Notes: a model not told the origin generated them from the sequence alone. A DNA stretch of 64,000 bases from Enterobacteriaceae bacterium (GCA_031261005.1 JAISKF010000031.1:1-64000), one strand, 5' to 3'. Counted from the first letter of the stretch, positions 32,562 to 41,660 are shown. Translations and numbers: made by a program.

Positions 32562-35357
32562 ATGACCAAATATAGCCTTCGCGCCCGCATGATGATATTG
32601 ATTCTGGCTCCGACATTGCTTATCGGGCTGTTGATCAGTACCTTTTTCGTTGTGCATCGCTATAACGAATTACAAAATCAGTTAGTGGATTCAGGTTCCA
32701 GTATTATTGAACCGCTGGCGATTGCCAGTGAGTACGGCATGACATCAAATAACCGCGAAGGCATTCGTCAGCTCGTTAGCACCCTGCACCGCCGTCATTC
32801 TAATATCGTTCGCTCCATTGCCATTTTCGACACCCAAAATCATCTGCTGGTGACGTCTAACTTTCATCAAAACTATATTTTATTGCAGTTACCGCAAGGC
32901 GAGCCGATCCCCGAGGATTTAACGGTGACGACCAAAGGTGATTCATTGATCCTCCGAACGCCGATTGTGTCAGAAAATCAGCTCCCAAACGGAGACGCTC
33001 ATCTGGATCGCGACCATGATACATTGGGTTATATCGCTATCGAGCTGGATTTACGTACCGTCCGTTTACAGCAATATAAAGAGATTTTCGTCGCGACCTT
33101 GCTGCTCAGTTTATGTTTATGTATCGCCATGTTGTTTGCTTATCGCCTGATGCGCGATGTTACCGGTCCTATCCGCAACATGGTAAATACGGTAGACCGC
33201 ATTCGCCGCGGTCAATTAGACAGCCGTGTTGAAGGTCACATGCTCGGCGAGTTAGATATGCTGAAAAACGGCATTAATTCAATGGCGATGTCACTGACGG
33301 CTTATCATGAAGAAATGCAGCAAAATGTTGATCAAGCGACGTTAGATCTGCGCGAAACGCTGGAACAGATGGAAATCCAGAACGTCGAGCTGGATTTAGC
33401 GAAAAAACGCGCGCAGGAAGCGGCGCGGATTAAGTCTGAATTCTTAGCCAATATGTCGCATGAGCTTAGAACACCGCTGAATGGCGTGATCGGTTTTACA
33501 CGGCAAACATTGAAAACCGCGCTAACGCCCACGCAAACTGATTATCTGCAAACCATTGAGCGCTCTGCGAACAATCTGCTGAATATCATTAATGATGTTC
33601 TGGACTTCTCGAAACTGGAAGCCGGTAAGCTGGTGCTGGAACATACACCATTCTCACTGCGTGAAACCATTGATGAAACGGCGATTTTGCTGGCTCACAG
33701 CGCTCATGCTAAATCGCTGGAATTGACGCTGAATATTAATAATGATGTGCCGGATAACATTATTGGTGATCCGCTGCGTTTGCAGCAAGTCATTATGAAC
33801 TTGCTGGGAAATGCGATTAAATTCACCGAAAAAGGCAATATCGACATCAATATTGAACGGCGCGCCCTGCACGATAACAGCGTCGATATTGAAGTTCAGG
33901 TACATGATACCGGCATCGGTATTTCGGAGCGCCAGCAATCGCAGCTATTTCAGGCATTCCGCCAAGCAGACACCAGTATTTCTCGCCGTCACGGCGGTAC
34001 GGGTTTGGGGCTGGTTATTACGCAGCGTTTGGTTAAAGAAATGGGCGGCGATATTCACTTCAATAGCCAGCCAAACAAAGGTTCAACATTCTGGTTCCAT
34101 ATTAATCTGGAGCTGGATATTAACTGTATGACCAGTAAAGAGCTGCATCTTACCGCGCTCTCCAATCAACGAATTCTCTACATTGAAGCTGATCCGAAAG
34201 TCACGCAATCCACTCTGTCCCTGTTCCAAAATGAACCGGTAGAAGTGATTCATTACAGCAGTTTCGGGCAAGTACCAGAGCAGCATTATGATATTGTTCT
34301 GCAAGGTATTCCTGTCGATAGCAAAAATATTAATCACTACATCAATGGCACAATGAAACAGGCGTTAGCGCTATCCAAGCGTTTAATACTGGCGATACCA
34401 AATCAGCCGTATATTGATGCGGAAGAGCTAAAACAGGCTGGCGCACAGGTTTGTTTATTCAAGCCGCTATCCAAAGGTCGGCTGTTCCGCGCATTATTAT
34501 CAGCACCCGATCAGATGATTGAAGCGCAGTTAGGCAGACACCATCATTTACCGCTGACAGTAATGGCGGTAGATGATAATCCGGCTAACCTAAAACTTAT
34601 CGGCGTATTGCTAAAAGATATTGTGTCAAACATTATCCTGTGCGATAGCGGCACAGAAGCGATTGAACAAGCAAAGAATAACGATCTGGATATTATTTTG
34701 ATGGATATTCAGATGCCGGAAATCGACGGCATTAAAGCTGCTGAGTTAATCCACAAACTGCCGAATCACGCGACCACACCGATTGTAGCCGTCACCGCGC
34801 ATTCTGCCATTGGTGAGCGTGAACGCTTAATCAATGCCGGAATGGACGATTATCTGGCAAAGCCCATCAATGAAGATATGTTGTTTAACGTGCTGAGAAC
34901 CCAATGCCCGTTCCCTGTGGTTGATGCAGTGATAAGTTCCGCTGACAACACGGAATATCACCAGCAGAATTTACAGTTAGAACAAGCCGAATCACAAATC
35001 CCCGCAGCAACACCGGCACCAACCTCGCTGGACTGGGAATTAGCGCTGCGCCAGTCAGCCAATAAAGAAGATCTCGCTAAAGACCTGCTAAAAATCCTTA
35101 TCGGTTTCATTAGTGAAGTTGAAGAACGCGTCCGCGCCATACTCGATGGCAAACAAGATGACGATATGGTCAACCTGATCCATAAACTGCACGGCAGCAG
35201 CAGCTACAGCGGCGTACCGCGCTTAAAACAACTTTGCCAATATCTCGAAACCCAACTACGCAACGGCGTACCGGCAGAAGATCTGGAACCAGAATGGCTG
35301 GAGTTGTTAGATGAATTTGAGAATGTCAGAAGAGAAGCGCAAAGATTTATTGAATAG
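32562..35357 (+). CDS. barA: Hybrid sensor histidine kinase BarA
   Basis: A 931-residue tripartite sensor, upstream partner of UvrY in the Csr regulatory cascade. Two membrane helices (about residues 10-30 and 173-193) bound a periplasmic sensor; then follow HAMP (about 195-247), the kinase with phospho-acceptor His300 ([11 protein letters not shown]), N and G boxes ([17 protein letters not shown]), a degenerate receiver, a true receiver with Asp715 ([11 protein letters not shown]) and an HPt domain with His874 ([11 protein letters not shown]). All phosphorelay residues are intact. The last codon abuts repeat copy F. uvrY is not in the window. Confidence 0.96.
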   Translation: MTKYSLRARMMILILAPTLLIGLLISTFFVVHRYNELQNQLVDSGSSIIEPLAIASEYGMTSNNREGIRQLVSTLHRRHSNIVRSIAIFDTQNHLLVTSNFHQNYILLQLPQGEPIPEDLTVTTKGDSLILRTPIVSENQLPNGDAHLDRDHDTLGYIAIELDLRTVRLQQYKEIFVATLLLSLCLCIAMLFAYRLMRDVTGPIRNMVNTVDRIRRGQLDSRVEGHMLGELDMLKNGINSMAMSLTAYHEEMQQNVDQATLDLRETLEQMEIQNVELDLAKKRAQEAARIKSEFLANMSHELRTPLNGVIGFTRQTLKTALTPTQTDYLQTIERSANNLLNIINDVLDFSKLEAGKLVLEHTPFSLRETIDETAILLAHSAHAKSLELTLNINNDVPDNIIGDPLRLQQVIMNLLGNAIKFTEKGNIDINIERRALHDNSVDIEVQVHDTGIGISERQQSQLFQAFRQADTSISRRHGGTGLGLVITQRLVKEMGGDIHFNSQPNKGSTFWFHINLELDINCMTSKELHLTALSNQRILYIEADPKVTQSTLSLFQNEPVEVIHYSSFGQVPEQHYDIVLQGIPVDSKNINHYINGTMKQALALSKRLILAIPNQPYIDAEELKQAGAQVCLFKPLSKGRLFRALLSAPDQMIEAQLGRHHHLPLTVMAVDDNPANLKLIGVLLKDIVSNIILCDSGTEAIEQAKNNDLDIILMDIQMPEIDGIKAAELIHKLPNHATTPIVAVTAHSAIGERERLINAGMDDYLAKPINEDMLFNVLRTQCPFPVVDAVISSADNTEYHQQNLQLEQAESQIPAATPAPTSLDWELALRQSANKEDLAKDLLKILIGFISEVEERVRAILDGKQDDDMVNLIHKLHGSSSYSGVPRLKQLCQYLETQLRNGVPAEDLEPEWLELLDEFENVRREAQRFIE

Positions 35358-35425
35358 TTCGATAATAAATAATAATTCACATGGGCGGCAATCTGCCGCT
35401 TATTAATTTCACTGTGGTTTGGTAG
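35357..35425 (+). repeat. Interspersed palindromic repeat, copy F (fragment)
   Basis: A fragment beginning at the barA stop codon: GATAATAAATAATAATTC, then GGGCGGCAATCTGCCGCTT and TTTCACTGTGGTTTGGTAG. Both terminal repeats are missing. Confidence 0.7.
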
Positions 35426-35452
35426 TTCACCTGTGCATAGTTGTATTAATTG

Positions 35453-35785
35453 TTATTGATTATCTGACAGAGTAATACCCGTTACCGATAATAGACTTTC
35501 ACGCAATTCTGGAGAGAGTTTAGGAAAAATTCTGACTATTGCTGCTAATTGATCATCTTGAGTATAAAAATAAGCGAGTGGAATATTTAATACATTAGCC
35601 AGATTTTGCGCCGTATTAATATCAACCTCATGTACGCCCTTTTCATAGCGATTGATACGGGTACTTGCAACAAATTCATCAATTCCGGCGGCAATTCCTA
35701 ACTTCTTTTGCGATAAGCCAGCCGCGATCCTCGCTTCTTTCAAACGCTTACAAAAAAGATCCCGATACGTTTCCCGTTGATTCAT
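35453..35785 (-). CDS. XRE-family helix-turn-helix regulator
   Basis: A 110-residue cytosolic regulator. The helix-turn-helix covers about residues 10-65 (RLKEARIAAGLSQKKLGI, then RINRYEKGVHEVDI). It is followed by a short C-terminal helix region. The ATG at 35783-35785 is preferred over one four codons earlier (35797), though neither SD is strong. It is divergent from the PAAR-like genes, and the shared 130-base region contains two near-identical 15-bp palindromes (35807-35821, 35841-35855). These are likely its own operators, so it probably controls itself and perhaps the cassette. Confidence 0.85.
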   Translation of the reverse strand: MNQRETYRDLFCKRLKEARIAAGLSQKKLGIAAGIDEFVASTRINRYEKGVHEVDINTAQNLANVLNIPLAYFYTQDDQLAAIVRIFPKLSPELRESLLSVTGITLSDNQ

Positions 35786-35806
35786 CGCAGCTCTCATAAA
35801 TAAGAG

Positions 35807-35821
35807 CTACGAGAATCGTAG
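35807..35821. promoter_or_regulatory. Palindromic operator 1 (XRE regulator)
   Basis: CTACGAGAATCGTAG, a perfect 6-bp inverted repeat around three bases, 22 bases upstream of the regulator start. Confidence 0.6.
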
Positions 35822-35840
35822 GTTTTACTTGATCTGGATA

Positions 35841-35855
35841 CTACGAATAACGTAG
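35841..35855. promoter_or_regulatory. Palindromic operator 2 (XRE regulator)
   Basis: CTACGAATAACGTAG, the same CTACG/CGTAG half-sites with 34 bp between the two palindrome centres, 63 bases upstream of the first PAAR-like gene. Confidence 0.6.
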
Positions 35856-35917
35856 CATTGTTGTAGATATGAACATTCTGAGTATTTTATTTTTATTCAG
35901 ATATAAGGGTAATTAAT

Positions 35918-36286
35918 ATGACAAATAATATAAAAGAAATTCGTTTTTACGCAGTCAATGGCGCTAAAACAAAACAAGGCGGCACTCTGTTTGCTGCTAA
36001 CTCTTCGGTAACATGTAATAACAATAACTTAGGATTAGAGGGTGATTCAATATTTTACCCTGATGGTTCTAGTGCAGTAATTGAACGAGATGAATCAACC
36101 TTACTAGAAGTAGAGGGACATTTTGTTGCTGCGGTGGGTACTCGTCTAAGTAATGGCGACATAATTTCATTAGCAAATCAAGAAAGCATGGCTTTAATAA
36201 CATTAAATGATGGACAGCAGACTTGTGGTTATCTTGATGAAAATGAAGTTAAAATCCTCAAGAATGCCGGAGGGATAATATGTTAA
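35918..36286 (+). CDS. PAAR-like domain protein
   Basis: A 122-residue protein without signal peptide. It has the pattern of a PAAR-type bead: NGAKTKQGGTLFAANSSVTC near residues 14-33, GDSIFYPDGSSAVIERDES and HFVAAVGTRLSNGDIISLA. PAAR proteins cap the VgrG spike of T6SS needles. It lacks the usual Cys/His metal pattern, so the assignment is by pattern rather than by complete motif. The SD AAGGG lies upstream of the ATG. It overlaps the next gene by seven bases, so the two form one unit. Confidence 0.65.
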   Translation: MTNNIKEIRFYAVNGAKTKQGGTLFAANSSVTCNNNNLGLEGDSIFYPDGSSAVIERDESTLLEVEGHFVAAVGTRLSNGDIISLANQESMALITLNDGQQTCGYLDENEVKILKNAGGIIC

Positions 36287-36813
36287 AAGCATGTATCGCG
36301 ACAGGTGACACTACCACTCATGGCGGAACACTTAATGAGGGCGTTCTAAATTTTAGTGTTATGGGAAAATATGCCGTTACCGTCGGTCACAAATTCTGGT
36401 GTCCAAAATGTCGATGTTGGTCAACGTTTATTGAGGGGTGCAATAATTTTTCGATTGATGGTAAAGCGCGAGTTTTACAAGGGCATCGGGCATCTTGCGG
36501 AGCTACGGCGATTCATACGCAAAACCATAATGAATGGTGTGAAGATAATAGGGAAAGTGCTGAATCAGTCGCTATAAGAAAAAGAAGAGAACTGGAAGAT
36601 AAAATTCTCGCTAATCGTGAAACCGGCAACTATTCACATCAATTTATAATCAATAATCCTACAGAAGAATATGTACGGTATACCGTACTTAGTGATACGG
36701 GCGAGATTCAGACCGGAACAATATCCGCATCAAATCTATCATCAGCTAAAGTACAAACAGCTAATTCAAAGAAAGTCCATTTAGCGATTACAGCACCTAA
36801 ACCAAAGGTATAA
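36280..36813 (+). CDS. PAAR domain protein (T6SS spike tip)
   Basis: A 177-residue protein. The N-terminal 75 residues are a PAAR domain: ATGDTTTHGGTLNEG, VTVGHKFWCPKC and GKARVLQGHRASCGA supply the Cys/His residues that coordinate zinc. A charged helix (about 85-115) and a short beta-rich C-terminal part follow. GGAGGG precedes the ATG, which overlaps the previous gene. It probably sharpens a T6SS spike and carries the cargo encoded downstream; tssB at the left edge suggests that the genome has a T6SS. The C-terminal 60 residues are not recognised. Confidence 0.78.
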   Translation: MLKACIATGDTTTHGGTLNEGVLNFSVMGKYAVTVGHKFWCPKCRCWSTFIEGCNNFSIDGKARVLQGHRASCGATAIHTQNHNEWCEDNRESAESVAIRKRRELEDKILANRETGNYSHQFIINNPTEEYVRYTVLSDTGEIQTGTISASNLSSAKVQTANSKKVHLAITAPKPKV

Positions 36814-36818
36814 CAACT

Positions 36819-37814
36819 ATGGGAATGTCACGGGCGGGTCAATGGGGTTTTAGCAGTATTTTAGGCAGTGATGCACAATTTGTCATAGAGGACGAGAAAA
36901 CAAGATTATTAGAGCAGAATTCAACATCAGTCATAGACATCAAGCCGCTGGAAATTACAGAAATTCCAGCCATAATGCGTAAGATGGGCTGGAAACAATC
37001 GGCAAAACTAATGGAACGTTGGTTTAATTCTCCCGCATGGGAAATGCCTGTTGCATGGAAAAACGGCAAAGAGATGCCGCAATCACTTTATATTCCTGAA
37101 CAACATTGTGATGACCAGACGATCAAGATGTCCTGGGCTCTTGAGTATCCGCGAATCAAAGCAAAAGTTGATAAGTTAACGCAAACACTAGCCTACAATA
37201 ACTCCGCTTTAGAACTAGTTGTAAAACGCCTGAAAGCATTAGGCTGGGACGGGACTGGCGGTATGACCTTTGGGCGCAGAAATATTATTGGTAAACCATC
37301 CATGTCTGCCAGAGAACTTGATCAAACTTATCAAAATAATTATCTCCCTGTGGGAATCGGTTTAGCCCATCGTTTAGTAGATACTATAGATGATATGTAC
37401 GGTTCATTAGGTGCATTAACTCTTAAAGTCGCGTTATTAGGTACGGCATTTAGAGATACAGATAATCAGGTTTATCTTGATGTTGATTATGCGGGAGTAT
37501 ATTTAAGAGACACCTTTGATTTCATCAATGATACCGGAGACGATCAACCACTTGGTGTCTGGACTGAAGATAAAGTGTTGTTAAGGGCTGATACACTTGT
37601 GTGGTGGACTTCTGAAAAATCACATGAAACTTATTATAAGCTAAAAGGTAAAAGGATTGCCGAAATACATAACTCTGACTTTCATCGTTATCGGGAGAAA
37701 AATAACAAAGGCGGTGATTTTGTTATTTTTTCAGATGTATATTGGTTGAAGCAATCAGGAAGATATAAACTTCCTTGGGATTATATAAGCTCTCTTGAAA
37801 TTAAGGAGAAGTAA
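36819..37814 (+). CDS. Uncharacterised 331-residue protein of the PAAR cassette (candidate T6SS cargo)
   Basis: No signal peptide or membrane segment. The central part (about residues 45-75: IPAIMRKMGWKQSAKLMERW, then FNSPAWEMP) and DDMYGSLGALTLKVALLGTA (about 195-215) look like family hallmarks, and the C-terminal half is rich in aromatic residues. From memory it resembles the domain-of-unknown-function family DUF6402, found in proteobacteria; I could not verify this. It follows the PAAR gene by five bases, so it is in the same operon. Its 3' end overlaps a convergent membrane-protein gene by 14 bases. The position suggests a cargo effector, but no toxin catalytic motif is visible. Confidence 0.6.
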   Translation: MGMSRAGQWGFSSILGSDAQFVIEDEKTRLLEQNSTSVIDIKPLEITEIPAIMRKMGWKQSAKLMERWFNSPAWEMPVAWKNGKEMPQSLYIPEQHCDDQTIKMSWALEYPRIKAKVDKLTQTLAYNNSALELVVKRLKALGWDGTGGMTFGRRNIIGKPSMSARELDQTYQNNYLPVGIGLAHRLVDTIDDMYGSLGALTLKVALLGTAFRDTDNQVYLDVDYAGVYLRDTFDFINDTGDDQPLGVWTEDKVLLRADTLVWWTSEKSHETYYKLKGKRIAEIHNSDFHRYREKNNKGGDFVIFSDVYWLKQSGRYKLPWDYISSLEIKEK

Positions 37815-38178
37815 ATCCAATAAATAATGCCGGTATAAAGAAAAACAGAATACAAAGAATAAAAATTATTTTTGATGTACTCTGTTTTACTTTTGAAAAG
37901 CTAAAAGCACACAGACGAAATACCAAAAGCGATACAGTCCCCCAGAGAATAGCACACACCATATACATATAATCAAAATTTAATTTAGAATAAGGCTTAA
38001 ATGTAAGCTCATCAAAAATATCTACAGTAATAAAAATTGACAGTAAGAAAAACAGACAAGAATAAATAACCCCGTATCGTTTTATTTTGTAATAACGATG
38101 AAGCAGTTCAACAAATAATAAACTCAGAGGAATTGAGAGAAATAATGATACTATATTATAAATTTTTAACATATTCAT
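37801..38178 (-). CDS. Small multi-pass membrane protein, candidate immunity protein 1
   Basis: A 125-residue very hydrophobic protein with about four membrane helices. It is a paralogue of its neighbour: IPLSLLFVELLHRYYKIKRY here against VPLSLLVVELLHHCCKIKRY there, then GVIYSCLF in both. The start at 38176-38178 is chosen because the context (ACT-ATGAATAT) equals that of the paralogue; the frame opens 22 codons upstream. It is convergent with, and overlaps, the 331-residue gene. Its pairing with a PAAR cassette suggests immunity, by inference only. Confidence 0.6.
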   Translation of the reverse strand: MNMLKIYNIVSLFLSIPLSLLFVELLHRYYKIKRYGVIYSCLFFLLSIFITVDIFDELTFKPYSKLNFDYMYMVCAILWGTVSLLVFRLCAFSFSKVKQSTSKIIFILCILFFFIPALFIGFTSP

Positions 38179-38230
38179 AGTGTTTATTCTTTCAATAATA
38201 ATGATGATTGTCTTTTGTATATAGCTAATA

Positions 38231-38776
38231 TTACCTAAGAGCAAGAAAAATCAATACAACTGACCAACGAAAAGCAGTATATAATGCAGGTATAGAGAAT
38301 ACAATAACACTATTAAAGAAAATTTCTTTCGATGTACTTCCCCTTATTGTTAAATAGATAAAACCAATTACAAGAAAAAATAAGCCATAGCCAAGATATG
38401 GAACCATATAATTATATGGGTTCATCTCATAATGAGCATAAAAATCACCACAAAGAAAAAATAGCACATAACCAATATATGGAGGCATATTATAATTAGG
38501 ATAAAAATCACCATAAACATAAAATGTGATTAAAGAAATAAAAGCTATAGCAGTAAAAATTACAAAAACAATAAATAGACAAGAATAGATAACACCATAT
38601 CGTTTTATCTTGCAGCAATGATGTAGTAACTCAACAACCAACAAACTCAACGGAACAGCGAGAAGCATTGATATAGTAGAATAAATTCGGTCGAGTTCAT
38701 AAAATTGTACCATTATATCCATATCATTAAGTAGCTCAATTATGCTCATATTATCAAGCAATTTGAATATATTCAT
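38231..38776 (-). CDS. Small multi-pass membrane protein, candidate immunity protein 2
   Basis: A 181-residue paralogue of the previous gene, with about five hydrophobic segments. It is longer because of an in-frame tandem duplication around residues 88-135: GDFYPNYNMPPYIGYVLFFL is repeated as GDFYAHYEMNPYNYMVPYLG, then YGLFFLV. The SD AAAGG lies nine bases before the ATG. It is transcribed just upstream of its paralogue. Function unknown; a membrane location fits protection against a toxin acting in the envelope, but this is not shown. Confidence 0.6.
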   Translation of the reverse strand: MNIFKLLDNMSIIELLNDMDIMVQFYELDRIYSTISMLLAVPLSLLVVELLHHCCKIKRYGVIYSCLFIVFVIFTAIAFISLITFYVYGDFYPNYNMPPYIGYVLFFLCGDFYAHYEMNPYNYMVPYLGYGLFFLVIGFIYLTIRGSTSKEIFFNSVIVFSIPALYTAFRWSVVLIFLALR

Positions 38777-38902
38777 AGTATTTAGCCTTTATATATAATA
38801 ATTTTATTTATGGATTTAACACAAAATATCATAGAGGAATACTATAACATAGTAAATAAAAATAATTTTAATACGCTAACTAAAACAATAAAGCGAATAT
38901 AG

Positions 38903-38975
38903 GTACTATTGAGATTAAGGAAGAGTAAATCCAATAGATAATACCGGTATAAAGAAGAACAAAATACAGCGCATA
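38903..38975 (-). pseudogene. Decayed duplicate of the cassette's convergent gene ends
   Basis: About 70 bases match 37791-37860 closely. On the plus strand they read TIEIKEE-stop, like the SLEIKEK end of the 331-residue protein. On the minus strand they read CILFFFIPVLSIGFTLP-stop, like CILFFFIPALFIGFTSP of immunity candidate 1. The rest of both genes is missing, so this is a leftover of a further effector-immunity pair. Confidence 0.75.
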
Positions 38976-38995
38976 AATATATATTTTAAGAAAAG

Positions 38996-39022
38996 AAGCC
39001 GAAAATTAAAATTTCTCGGCTT
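38996..39022 (-). terminator. Probable terminator of the CDGSH protein gene
   Basis: AAGCCGA/TCGGCTT stem extended by A/T pairs, followed on the minus strand by CTTTTCTT. It lies 34 bases beyond the stop codon of the gene at 39056. Confidence 0.6.
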
Positions 39023-39055
39023 GATAAACAACTTCTTATGCAGAGTTCTGATTAA

Positions 39056-39688
39056 CTAACTCTTAAACCCAACCTTAATATGCGAGCCATCACAATAAGG
39101 TTTGTTTTGTGAATGCCCGCAGCGGCATAGATGGGTTTCTACGTCACGGTTAACGGTTTTACCTGTTCCGGTTACGACTTCCTGATTGCCTTTTACCATT
39201 AAAGGACCATTAACCAACGGTTCAATCGCTAATGTACCATCGCGTTTTTCTAGTGGCTGCGATGGTTTTACAGCAACTTCACCCGTAGCAATAAAGCCTG
39301 ATGTCGCATGTGCGCCATCACAGAACGGTTTATTTTGTGAATTCCCGCAACGGCATAATGTTGCCCGATAACCTGCGGATTTACCCAAAATAGTAATGAT
39401 GGCATGAACCGCTAAAGGTCCGTTTTCCCGAATACGAATCGTATTGACTAACGGCGCTTTTTCATTGAGTGACGTATCTTTCGCTTCAAAGCGGATCGCA
39501 CCTGACGGGCAATTGTAAGCAATCATAGCGATTTCAGCCGGTGTTGCCCGATCAGGGAAAATCCAGTCACCTTTAACATTCGGCACAAATACATCAGGTC
39601 GATCTAAAACACAGTGGCGGGAGTGAATACATTTTGAAGAGTCAAAATAGATAGTGACTTCTTTACCTACGACAGTTTCTACGCTCAT
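39056..39688 (-). CDS. Iron-sulfur protein with one ferredoxin-like and two CDGSH domains
   Basis: A 210-residue soluble protein. The N-terminal part (about residues 8-70) is a YjdI-like divergent 4Fe-4S domain with Cys20, Cys26 and Cys60. Two CDGSH zinc-finger-type [2Fe-2S] domains follow: Cys112, Cys114, Cys123, His127 (CRCGNSQNKPFCDGAH) and Cys188, Cys190, Cys199, His203 (CRCGHSQNKPYCDGSH). All cluster ligands are present. Its role is probably redox or Fe-S handling; no partner gene is seen. Monocistronic. Confidence 0.88.
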   Translation of the reverse strand: MSVETVVGKEVTIYFDSSKCIHSRHCVLDRPDVFVPNVKGDWIFPDRATPAEIAMIAYNCPSGAIRFEAKDTSLNEKAPLVNTIRIRENGPLAVHAIITILGKSAGYRATLCRCGNSQNKPFCDGAHATSGFIATGEVAVKPSQPLEKRDGTLAIEPLVNGPLMVKGNQEVVTGTGKTVNRDVETHLCRCGHSQNKPYCDGSHIKVGFKS

Positions 39689-39858
39689 TATTATTCTCCA
39701 TATAACAGCACGACATTATTTATTTTTTATGCTCAACGATTTTTATATCTAAAGGTATAGATGTCATTATGGAAAAAAGCGAATATTTATATTTTGGTAA
39801 ATAATAATAAAAATCAATAACATTAAGCGGATATTAGCGAGGTTTTATCGTTCTGGTT

Positions 39859-39955
39859 ATATTCAGATTTGGATAAGGAAATAGTGAAAATAATAGATTA
39901 ATAGGTTGATAATAAAACAATTCGTAGAGCGACAAATTGCCGCCCTACGAAATAA
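39859..39955 (+). repeat. Interspersed palindromic repeat, copy G (partial)
   Basis: A left-half copy: terminal repeat TATTCAGATTTGGATAAGG, AATAGATTAATAGGTTGATA, then one core hairpin (GAGCGACAAATTGCCGCCC) and CTACGAAA. The right half is missing. The 39689-40013 gap holds this repeat, a promoter region for the CDGSH gene, and an 8-bp inverted repeat (TTCTGGTC/GACCAGAA, 39971-40009) that may end yfeX transcription. Confidence 0.8.
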
Positions 39956-40013
39956 ACAACATCTCAATGCTTCTGGTCAGGACAATAACTCAGATTGCGC
40001 CGACCAGAAAAAA

Positions 40014-40910
40014 TTACAGAGCCAACAATTTATCCAGCGACGGCGCAAAATAGTAACTACCGGTAACGGGTTTGCTGAATTTTAATAACTGATCAGTTTT
40101 ACCATCAACTTCGCCGTACATGCTTAATAACTGTTGTTCGATATTATGCAGACGCGCGCAATAAGCGATAAACATCAAGCCATGTACGCCGCTGGCTGTA
40201 CCATATGGCAGGCTTTGGCGGAGAATCTTCAAGCCCACACCATCTTCTTTCAGATCAACACGACCAAGATGCGAAGTTGGCTGGCGTTGTTCCGACGGCT
40301 GTTCTTCATTTTCTACTTTGGTACGTCCCATCGCATTTTCTTGTGCCTGAATCGGCATCTTGTTCCAAATTTCAAGATTATGCTCATAGCGCTGCACCAT
40401 CACATAACTGCCGCCAGCATCTTCACCTTCAGGAATAATACCAATCCCCGGACGCGCATCACCGGTTGGGTTTTCCGTGCCATCAACAAAACCGCTAAGA
40501 TCACGCTCTTCTGTCCAGCGGAAACCATGAATTTCTTCATCAATGGTAATAGCATCACCAAACGCCGAAACTGCCGCTTGTGCTAATGTGAAGTTCACAT
40601 CGTGACGCTGAGAGAGAATATGAATCAGCATATCGCGCTGTGTTGCTGGCGCTAAACCATTGCCTAACGGTCTGAATGGTTTTAATTCTGCTGCACCTTG
40701 ACCATCAGACAAAGTTTTCCATAAATCAGAACCAAAAGAGATCACCGCACCCAGCGCCGCTTCTGGAAATTTTTGTTGTAGCGCGTTCAAGGTGCTGACA
40801 AATGTTTTACAACCGCTGCGAATTTTATCTAAATCATTACCCGTTTTTGCTTCAATAAAAATACCAAAACGACAATGTTCCGGCAGAATTCCGCTCTGCA
40901 CTTGAGCCAT
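40014..40910 (-). CDS. yfeX: Dye-decolourising-type haem peroxidase YfeX
   Basis: A 298-residue DyP peroxidase, cytosolic (no signal peptide). The distal-side motif GFVDGTENP holds Asp143, the proximal haem ligand is His214 in [10 protein letters not shown], and Arg231 completes the distal site. The match to E. coli YfeX runs over the whole length. AGGA precedes the ATG. It is followed upstream in order by yfeY and ypeA, the E. coli arrangement. Confidence 0.94.
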   Translation of the reverse strand: MAQVQSGILPEHCRFGIFIEAKTGNDLDKIRSGCKTFVSTLNALQQKFPEAALGAVISFGSDLWKTLSDGQGAAELKPFRPLGNGLAPATQRDMLIHILSQRHDVNFTLAQAAVSAFGDAITIDEEIHGFRWTEERDLSGFVDGTENPTGDARPGIGIIPEGEDAGGSYVMVQRYEHNLEIWNKMPIQAQENAMGRTKVENEEQPSEQRQPTSHLGRVDLKEDGVGLKILRQSLPYGTASGVHGLMFIAYCARLHNIEQQLLSMYGEVDGKTDQLLKFSKPVTGSYYFAPSLDKLLAL

Positions 40911-41015
40911 GAAAAGATCCTCATATCAGTGAAATAAAAAATATCTGCGCCAATAATAACCAAATTCCCGCGCACAATTATGCGCTAACGCAAATCAGAT
41001 GAAAGATATAACCTA

Positions 41016-41660
41016 TTATTTTGATTGAATCTGATTAGCTGCATTTGGTGCTGCTGCATTTTTATTTACCGGATTTACCGCATTACCCGCCTGCCAAATC
41101 ATTTTGCTGATCTTCCACTCTTGCAACTTATCGTCTGACGGCATAATTTTCGCTGGTCCCAGCCATTCACCGCTGAATACATAAGTGATACGACGCCCTT
41201 CTGGTGAACGGCATAACACGCTGCCGCTATTGTCATCGGTGCCGACTTCACACACATCAAACGCTTTCTTATACAGATCGCTAAATTCTGTTCCAACATG
41301 TGTCCCTGCTGGCGTTTTGATACTTTTATCCATAATTTCAATACGTTCTACGCGATTACGGCTATTGCCATAAATCGCGACCGCAACTTCATCATCGTCC
41401 ATTGCTTCATAAAATGACGTTATCTGCCCGCCAGACATTGCTGTTCCTTTACGCAAGCGGTAATCACCGTCTAGTTTGTTATCCAGCGTCTTTTCTTCCA
41501 GCGGCGTGTTACCGGAAATACCGTTTAAACCGCTATTTTTCAGCTCAAGATTGCTGCCAAACCAATTAGTCGGCGACATCTTCGCCCAGGGAATATTACT
41601 GACCGTTGAACAACCGGTGAGGAGGAAAGGTGCTAATAATAAAATGACTCGTATATTCAA
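41016..41660 (-). CDS. yfeY: YfeY, predicted outer-membrane lipoprotein
   Basis: A 214-residue lipoprotein with lipobox LTGC (Cys17). The body matches E. coli YfeY (191 residues), including LDGDYRLRKG, FSDLYKKAFDVCE and the FSGEWLGP...MPSDDKL...WKISKMIW block. It carries an Asn/Ala-rich C-terminal extension of about 25 residues. It begins with a TTG (41658-41660) that has AGGA seven bases upstream. E. coli yfeY is RpoE-controlled; I did not identify an RpoE promoter here. Confidence 0.88.
   Translation of the reverse strand: MNIRVILLLAPFLLTGCSTVSNIPWAKMSPTNWFGSNLELKNSGLNGISGNTPLEEKTLDNKLDGDYRLRKGTAMSGGQITSFYEAMDDDEVAVAIYGNSRNRVERIEIMDKSIKTPAGTHVGTEFSDLYKKAFDVCEVGTDDNSGSVLCRSPEGRRITYVFSGEWLGPAKIMPSDDKLQEWKISKMIWQAGNAVNPVNKNAAAPNAANQIQSK

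Noticed and set aside
36819..37814. A catalytic toxin assignment (nuclease, amidase, ADP-ribosyltransferase) for the 331-residue protein
   Set aside because: No catalytic motif could be identified by eye, so only a positional argument for a cargo role is given.
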